Below are positions 58,524 through 64,000 of a stretch of DNA of 64,000 nt, piece by piece. Positions within the stretch are counted from its first letter, which is position 1; the number at the start of each line of letters is the position of its first letter. A program made the position numbers and the translations under genes. The DNA is taken from positions 10,518,001 to 10,582,000 of the forward strand of contig AP031354.1 in the NCBI GenBank assembly GCA_037833965.1. Direction: 5' to 3'. A model generated the notes under the pieces. It was not told where the DNA came from. It was given only the letters and a program-made list of their open reading frames with translations, and did not search any database. Origin of the DNA: Marchantia polymorpha subsp. ruderalis. Lineage: Eukaryota > Streptophyta > Marchantiopsida > Marchantiales > Marchantiaceae.

Positions 58524-60842
58524 ATGCAGGGTAAAGTGAAGAAAATAACTATCACAGGGAAAGAACAGAAATTTTTTGTCACATTTACAATGACAAAAAA
58601 ACGTCCATCTGCTTACGTGAAAGGTAATGATGAAAAATTCGGGTTGAAAGTTGTAACTCATGACACCAAATCGGCAAAAGTGATAGGAGTGCAATGTCGC
58701 TTTTGCATCACATTTGGTCGGGAAGAGAAGGCAGATGCGAAACGAAAAGTTGCTTCTTCTGTGCAAGCATGGCAATCACCCTTTCATTATGACAATATTG
58801 AACACCATCTTTGTACCCAACATACTAAACAATGGAATGTGTATCAAACTTTAGAAACTTCTTTAGATCGCAAATCATTTTTTGATGAGGAGCCCATTGC
58901 ATTTAAGAATTCTCTTAAAGCCCATTTCCCATCTTCTTTGGAAGATGAAGGAGATCTTGTATATGAAATCAAAAAAGATATTGTCGATACCATTGTTGGC
59001 GATATGATGTTTAATCTTGAAGATGCAGAAGAAAGTGATGGAGAAGATGATGAAGAAGATGTACACCTGTTTGGTAGTATGGGCGAAAATAATGCTCAAC
59101 TAAGCCAACGACGAGAGGCAGCAGCCAAATCCAAAGCACGAGCATTATCATTGTTTCATCGCGTCGAATTGAAGGACGCTGATGGGGATTACTTTTACCT
59201 AGTGACGATCCCCAAGACGAAAATAATGTTGTTTCGCCTTGCTATGCGATACGTATCTTGTGGGACATCATTTCGTATGGCATCCGAACTTGTCGGTTGT
59301 ACATATGATGTTCTGGGCAATCTTGCTTTACGTGCATGTTCTCGTCACGAGATCAGTAACTTTGTTCGGGTGATTTGCGCTGCCAATCTGCAAAAGATTG
59401 CGAAACTTCTTCAGCATTCGTGGGCATTTTCATTAGCACTTGACTCAGCGACACATCAAAGCACTTCATTTCTTGACATACGCTTCCGGATTTTCATTCG
59501 CGACTATCATTCGATTGTTAACTTGCATAGTTGTGCACTTCCAATGTTTGATCGCCACACAGGTGAAGTTATGTTCACAATGGTGAGCAAGTTTTTGACA
59601 GTGCTTTGTCCTGATTGGACAAATCGTCTCCTTGGTTTGACGACGGATGGGGCTCGCAATATGACCGGACGGATTACTGGAGTTGTTACTCGTCTTGCCG
59701 ACGTGATGCACAAGGATTGTCCTTTAATTCGGATTTGGTGCGAAGCGGATCAACTAGATCTGGTTATGGAAGAGGTAATGAACAATGTCATCAAAGAACA
59801 ATTTTTTGCAGTGATGACTGGATTCATTACTCACTTGACACAACAGCAGAATTTGATCGCGGAAATGCAAACTACATGCCCTCGTGTCGTCAATCGTTGG
59901 CTTTCAACGGAAAAAGTCATCACTTGGTTCAAAATCCATCGAACTCAGTTACTTGTTCATATCAACTCAAAGCAACCAACTTCTGCTCCATCTCGACTTT
60001 GGTGGGTTGCACTTCTTTCTATGCATCATTTCACCACACAAGCAGCTATCACTTTTCGGACTATTCAAGGGTTAGCGACTCTTGTACTTCAGCAGCAAAA
60101 TGCTTTGGACAACCTTGTGGCAACTTTTATTGCCGACGTTGGAGTAGTTGGACCGCTCAACACAGAATCAGTTGCGAATGTTGATCTATCGACTCATGTC
60201 ATAGTCGGTCATTATGTGGTTGCTTTATCCAGTGTTAAAGAATTTCTCGTTGGTCTGGCTTCTTGGGTTGAACCCTTACTTAATGAAGCCACTGAAAGCG
60301 ATCCAATCGATCTTCAACGAGACATTGCTCTTGTTTATGTCACTGCCTGCCATTGGATCCGTGAAATTTGTGCTTATCGAGATCGAAACAACAACGCAAT
60401 GACTGATTTTGGTTCTATTTCTCCAGTGCTACCACATGAGCTCATCAAACTATTTGCAGCAGATTTTATCCGAAAGATTCGACAACATGCTTTTCGATTG
60501 ACGCATTCTTATTCATATGATCAGATTGATATCATAGCTGATGAGCACAAAACTCTAATCCATGCTTATAGATGTGAGCCAGTGATTAAGAGCATCATAG
60601 ATTCGCTTTCCAGTAGTTCAAGTTTCAAGGACGGCTGGTCTTCATTTGGTATTCGATTTCCAAATTTGATGGAATATTGTGGTATAATTGCAACGCTTTT
60701 TCCTGGAACTAGTACAGTAGAGTCTGATTTCTCAATTTTGCGTTGGGAAAAAGATTTGTTTCGGAAAAGATTATCAAACTTTGGATTAGAAGGGGTTATG
60801 CAGACAAAACAATTTTTGTTCATAGAACAATTTGATCACTGA
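58524..60842 (+). CDS. hAT transposase
   Basis: Uninterrupted 772-codon frame from ATG 58,524 (MQGKVKKI). A TTATGCAG|G acceptor-like site overlaps this start, so an upstream exon is possible, and ATG 58,590 is another candidate. The N-terminal zinc finger is BED-like: C58-x2-C61 (CRFC) with H95-x4-H100 (HLCTQH). An acidic linker lies near 160-185. The RNase H-like catalytic core has D307 (SLALDSATHQ), D375 (GLTTDGARNM) and E733 (TVESDFS), the hAT D-D-E pattern, with RWLSTEK in between. The end, FPGTSTVESDFSILRWEKDLFRKRLSNFG split around E733, is the hATC dimerisation region. It acts in the nucleus to cut and reinsert the element. From memory, the finger region resembles hAT-like proteins of oomycetes; this needs a search. 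No degenerative change was seen. Confidence 0.93.
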   Translation: MQGKVKKITITGKEQKFFVTFTMTKKRPSAYVKGNDEKFGLKVVTHDTKSAKVIGVQCRFCITFGREEKADAKRKVASSVQAWQSPFHYDNIEHHLCTQHTKQWNVYQTLETSLDRKSFFDEEPIAFKNSLKAHFPSSLEDEGDLVYEIKKDIVDTIVGDMMFNLEDAEESDGEDDEEDVHLFGSMGENNAQLSQRREAAAKSKARALSLFHRVELKDADGDYFYLVTIPKTKIMLFRLAMRYVSCGTSFRMASELVGCTYDVLGNLALRACSRHEISNFVRVICAANLQKIAKLLQHSWAFSLALDSATHQSTSFLDIRFRIFIRDYHSIVNLHSCALPMFDRHTGEVMFTMVSKFLTVLCPDWTNRLLGLTTDGARNMTGRITGVVTRLADVMHKDCPLIRIWCEADQLDLVMEEVMNNVIKEQFFAVMTGFITHLTQQQNLIAEMQTTCPRVVNRWLSTEKVITWFKIHRTQLLVHINSKQPTSAPSRLWWVALLSMHHFTTQAAITFRTIQGLATLVLQQQNALDNLVATFIADVGVVGPLNTESVANVDLSTHVIVGHYVVALSSVKEFLVGLASWVEPLLNEATESDPIDLQRDIALVYVTACHWIREICAYRDRNNNAMTDFGSISPVLPHELIKLFAADFIRKIRQHAFRLTHSYSYDQIDIIADEHKTLIHAYRCEPVIKSIIDSLSSSSSFKDGWSSFGIRFPNLMEYCGIIATLFPGTSTVESDFSILRWEKDLFRKRLSNFGLEGVMQTKQFLFIEQFDH

Positions 60843-61195
60843 CAGATGTTTAATAAAATTTTGAATTAAAGTTAGTCATGAAATCAAAATAATGTTTGTT
60901 TTGATTATGTTTTGTTCTATGAACAAATTTTGTTTATAGATATTTAATAGAAATTTTGTATTGAAAAAAATCAAATTTTATTTTTTATAGGATTAAGTTA
61001 GTTTGAATTAAATATTCGAGAAATGAAAATAGCCTAAATTAATTTTTTCAAGAGACTAAATTAGTCTAAATTAAAATTTTTAGAGCCCTAAATTAGTCTA
61101 AATTAACATTTTGAAAAGACTAAATTAGTCTATATTACTTTTTTTAAGGAGACTAAATTAAGCGTATTTAGGTAATTTAGACGGGTGACTATTAT
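60843..61195 (+). repeat. hAT right subterminal repeats
   Basis: After the transposase stop, AT-rich DNA holds at least four related blocks of the form GACTAAATTAGTCTAAATTA, near 61,052, 61,089, 61,118 and 61,151. Spacing is about 30-37 bp, with AAATTTTT-like spacers. This matches the usual layout of hAT transposase-binding sites. Confidence 0.8.
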
Positions 61196-61206
61196 AACCA
61201 TGCCTG

Positions 61207-61214
61207 CTTATGAC
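61207..61214. repeat. hAT target-site duplication, right copy
   Basis: CTTATGAC immediately outside the right terminal inverted repeat. Confidence 0.95.
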
Positions 61215-62106
61215 CCTTAAGTATAACCTTCTTATCACTAGATTTGACATCTAACACTCCATGCCTAGAGCTCCACTCCAAGCCGCGTGAGTCTAACACT
61301 CCAAGAGAGATCAAGTTCTTTATCATATCATCATATGATAAAGAACTTATGATATCATATGATATTCCTCTTGTTAGGGGATGGAACCTGAAACTGAACT
61401 CTTCTACGCTCTGGGGATCTCGATCTCTGCCGCTTGAACCCTGTACGTTGCAGATTGTCCTGACCCGATAGTTGCAACTGACCCCGGATCACAGTAAGTG
61501 CAGTACTTGAAGTGAATGGGCGAGAGAATGACAACATCTCATGTTCCACCGCGTCTGCTAGAAGAGCACTTACAACCTCGTTATAAGTTACAGCCTTGTT
61601 ATCACGATGAAGTAGAATCTTTGATAGTGTCTAATAGGAGGGAGGAAATGAGTGAAGTAGATGCATAACTTTCTTAATGTCAGAAAGCTCCTCTCCCATA
61701 CTTGAAGATCTACCAACAAATCTCCGTAGGCGTGAATGTGATCCTGAATTCTCGAGCCCGGCCTTATCCTGAAATTCAATAGCCTCATGTAGGTATTCAT
61801 CACATGAGACATTTCCTTCTGATGAAACCGTCTCTGTAGGGCATCAAAAAGTTGTGTAACCTCAAGATACTCCTCAACTTGCTTCATAACCGAAGGATCT
61901 AGATAACCCATCACAATGTAGACTGCTTGCTCTTGTGAATCCTTCCAATCAATGTCGGTAATGTGCATTGGTTTGTCTTTAAGCACAATAGCGAGACCCA
62001 TAGATCTCAATTTGCCTTTCACCTGCTTTTCCCAAAGCAAGTAATCGGATCGGCTATCAAGAGGAAGAATGTTGTACCCTTTTCCTGCAACTTGTTTCGA
62101 TGCCAT
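61215..62106 (-). pseudogene. Copia gag and residual protease/pre-integrase (5' part of the element)
   Basis: Minus-strand gag starts at ATG 62,106 (MASKQVAGKGYNILPL) and contains YLLWEKQVKGKLRSMGLA, the Gag pre-domain of copia elements. UBN2-like features follow (LFDALQRRFHQKEMSHVMNTYMRLLNFR split over two helices). The frame ends at 61,588 after a shift. Between about 61,350 and 61,560 a basic RS-rich frame (KRQRSRSPERRR) remains. The zinc knuckle and protease are not recognisable, so an internal deletion probably removed them. At 61,215-61,290 the frame GVLDVKSSDKKV leads into the hAT insertion point and continues at 56,572. Confidence 0.82.
61313..61348. repeat. Near-perfect 36-bp palindrome
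   Basis: AAGTTCTTTATCATATCA is followed by its reverse complement with one mismatched position and no spacer. It lies where the copia protease should be, at or near the internal deletion junction. Confidence 0.9.
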
Positions 62107-62685
62107 CTAAGTTCGACGAAAACTAGAGATACCGTCTGTTGTCACGGCAATTTTGTCCTTCGGGTGCATTTTCAGCTGTTGAAAATGGTCAAGATGCACT
62201 TTACGTCTGTCATGCGCGACTATATCCGTCACCCGCGACTCTTGTCGCCCGTGACCACCGTCGCCCGCGATTGTATCCGTCACCTGTGACCACCGTCGCT
62301 GTTAGGACTGCCAACGTCAGTACCACCCTTGACAATGTTGTTGCTGACAACGAGTGCTGGCGCTTTAACCTCGTATGTGCCGACCACGTGAGCGCGTACC
62401 CTAAACTCCAAACTAAACCCTAACCCCCTATTTTTTTTTTTTTGCGCTATCTACGTCCACAACTGACCATGTTCACAATGAACTCTTTCGATTTCAACCA
62501 CGTCCAACCTCAAACTAACCCTGACCACGTCCAATTACAAAGGTGCAGAACCCTAACCGTGTGGCCGTCTACTACGTTCAACAAATGCTGACCACGTCCA
62601 ACTACAACTACGTAGGGAACTCGGCACAGTCTATTTCTTCTGCCTCGCGACTCTTATAGGAATGGAAGTGCTTTTAACCACGTCC
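62107..62685. other. Repeat-rich DNA without a recognised gene
   Basis: At 62,218-62,300, 'CCGTCACCCGCGACT' and 'GTGACCACCGTCGC' motifs repeat in a degenerate tandem. From 62,380 to 62,625 a 'GACCACGTCCAA' motif recurs five or more times. A plant telobox-like AAACCCTAA lies at 62,415-62,423. No coding sequence recognised. Confidence 0.45.
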
Positions 62686-62758
62686 ACAACAATAGCTCAG
62701 TGGATAGTGCTTCGCGCTCGCAAGCAACAGGTCGTGGGTTCGAGTTCCTCCCGGAACG
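62686..62758 (+). repeat. tRNA-like SINE head (pol III A and B boxes)
   Basis: TAGCTCAGTGGA (62,693-62,704) matches an A box and GGTTCGAGTTC (62,737-62,747) a B box, at tRNA-like spacing. The anticodon-arm region pairs (TGCTT/AAGCA), but the acceptor stem does not, so this is not a working tRNA gene. The minus strand encodes the RTHDLLLA...YPLSY peptide that is widely mis-annotated from such SINE heads, which supports the call. Confidence 0.6.
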
Positions 62759-62836
62759 TGTTCTTGCGCAGATGATGACCCGCGCTGCCCGCCTCCCGCT
62801 CGCGATGCCCCCGCCGCTCGGCTCCCACCCGCAAAG

Positions 62837-63560
62837 CGGCACCGCACGCCGCTCGCGAAGTTCTTGTTCGCGCAGGAATTGCCCGCGCAGCTCGGCCTTG
62901 CTATGACCTCGTAGGAAGGTGCCCGTGCCCCTCGGCACCGCACGCCGCTCGCGAAGTTCTTGTTCGCGCAGGGATTGCCCGCGCAGCTCGGCCTTGCTAT
63001 GACCTCGTAGGAAGGTGCCCGTGCCCCTCGCTAAGTGTATGTTGCTCGCAAAGTATATGAAGGAGGTGGGGGCGGCGCAGTTCGGCCTTGCTATGACATC
63101 GTAGGAAGGTGTCCGTGCCGCTCGCTAAGTGTATGTTGCTCGCAAAGTATATGTAAGAGGTGGGTGCGGCCTGACGGAACCCTAGTCACAGAGGTGGCAG
63201 CCGCTTGCTCCCGCTCGCGATGCCCCCGCCGCTCGGCCTTGCTATGACCGCGTAGGACGGTGTCCGTGCCGCTCACTAAGTGTATGTCGCTCGCGAAGTG
63301 TATGTAGGAGGTGGATGCGGCCTGACGGAACCCTAGTCACAGAGGTGGCGGCCGCTTGCTCCCGCTCGCGATGCCCCCGCCGCTCGGTTTCCACCCGCGA
63401 AGTTCTTGTTCGCGCAGGGGTTGCCCGCGTAGCTCGGCCTTGCTATGACCGCGTAGGACGGTGCCCGTGCCGCTCGCTAAGTGTATGTCGCTCGCGAAGT
63501 GTATGTAGGAGGTGGGGGCGGCCTGACTGAAGCTTAGTCACTGAGGTGGTGGCCACTTGT
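62837..63560 (+). repeat. Degenerate GC-rich tandem repeats (~95-200 bp)
   Basis: The blocks CTCGGCCTTGCTATGAC-(C/G)CGTAGGA-GGTG-CCGTGCC and CGCTAAGTGTATGT-GCTCGC-AAGT-TATGTA-GAGGTGG recur. Copies start near 62,889, 62,985, 63,079, 63,232 and 63,436. CACCGCACGCCGCTCGCG at 62,840 recurs at 62,936. Open frames here follow the repeat, not a gene. Confidence 0.8.
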
Positions 63561-63565
63561 TGCCC

Positions 63566-63830
63566 CTTAAGGGAACTCTAATATGAAAACTGATAACAAA
63601 ACGATTCTGAATATGACGAGAAAACTATATGAAAACTCTTGAATCTGACGAGAAAACTTTGAACAGAAAACTTCGAGGAGAAAACTGTCAGAAAACTTCT
63701 GAATCTGACGAGAAAACTTTGAACTACTCTCGAACTTCGAAGAGAAAGAAAAACGCTTCCGACGAGAAAACTGTCAGAAAACCTCGTGGGATCAGAAAAC
63801 CTAAAACCGACGTAGCAAAATGAGGCTCGC
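63566..63830 (+). repeat. Short interspersed GACGAGAAAACT repeats
   Basis: The 12-mer or a one-base variant occurs at about 63,608, 63,648, 63,675, 63,707 and 63,760, often followed by TTTGAAC or GTCAGAAAAC. Spacing is irregular. The sequence after it to the window end shows no gene. Confidence 0.7.
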
Positions 63831-64000
63831 AACTTCAATATCCAGGGCTCATTGTCTATCCCAAAAACATCGTGAAAATTATAAAAAGAAATTGCCACTT
63901 GTTAGAAATTCTTCTGAAACGTTAAGAAAACCATCTACAAACTGTCACAGAAAACAATCAGGGTAGTCTCCCAAACATATGAGCCATACGACAGTAATTT

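Larger units (their letters stand above)
56581..61206 (+). mobile_element. Complete hAT-superfamily DNA transposon, 4,626 bp
   Basis: The left end CAGGCATGGTT (56,581-56,591) and right end AACCATGCCTG (61,196-61,206) are perfect 11-bp terminal inverted repeats, flanked by perfect 8-bp duplications of CTTATGAC. The element sits in a minus-strand copia pre-integrase region. Removing the element and one duplication copy restores that reading frame exactly, which fixes both ends. It carries a transposase with an uninterrupted 772-codon frame, subterminal repeats at both ends and a fragment of a host protein kinase gene. Perfect ends, perfect target duplication and an open transposase indicate recent, possibly still competent, transposition. 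Confidence 0.95.

Noticed and set aside
59615..60184. 189-codon plus frame inside the transposase
   Set aside because: Out-of-frame shadow of the transposase, which has clear D-D-E and hATC motifs.
62686..62758. Functional tRNA gene
   Set aside because: The acceptor arms do not pair, the T stem is imperfect and the anticodon loop is abnormal.
62654..62943. Minus-strand protein with RTHDLLLA...PLSYCC motif
   Set aside because: This peptide is a known by-product of tRNA-like SINE heads; the plus strand shows A and B boxes.

Overview
This is nuclear genomic DNA of a land plant, most likely a liverwort such as Marchantia. The main reason is two genes joining an alpha/beta-hydrolase-like domain to a plant NB-ARC domain and leucine-rich repeats (hydrolase-NBS-LRR, HNL). 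That immune-receptor architecture is known from liverworts; the species call is inference. Genes are intron-rich, and much of the window is decayed mobile DNA.

Layout. 0.9-5.7 kb: HNL1 on the minus strand. 5.7-9.5 kb: no recognised gene, three perfect hairpins. 9.5-14.9 kb: very AT-rich DNA with a copia LTR, a copia RNase H scrap, a decayed gypsy pol and an LTR relic. 14.9-17.5 kb: unassigned. 17.5-19.1 kb: a hydrolase-only relative of the HNL N-terminus. 19.6-27.1 kb: an array of 27 units of about 263 bp, made from an HNL intron and its flanking exon ends. 27.2-32.2 kb: HNL2 on the plus strand, an inverted duplicate of HNL1 with a nonsense codon and an LRR frameshift. 33.1 kb: an NB-ARC scrap between direct repeats. 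34.3-37.7 kb: a decayed copia element. 38.6-39.3 kb: an LTR relic. 41.0-46.6 kb: a complete 11-exon CWC27-type cyclophilin gene, the best-supported housekeeping gene here. 47.6-52.7 kb: GC-rich low-complexity DNA with diverged repeats. 53.3-62.1 kb: a minus-strand copia element split by a 4,626-bp hAT transposon with perfect ends, an 8-bp target duplication, an open transposase and a captured piece of a host protein kinase gene. 62.1-64.0 kb: a tRNA-like SINE head and short tandem repeats.

Most notable is the 19.6-27.1 kb array. It sits behind a copy of the HNL 5' flank and keeps the HNL-type start codon. Each unit holds a 114-nt, 38-codon phase-0 exon bounded by AG and GT. The length changes I found all fall in the intron part, and the terminal segment supplies an in-frame stop. 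Read as spliced, it predicts a repeat protein of about 1,060 residues born from an immune-receptor gene. Weak donor sites make expression uncertain, and a plain satellite expansion is the main alternative. The other strong results are the hAT element with its captured kinase exons, and the loss of the catalytic serine in all three hydrolase domains.
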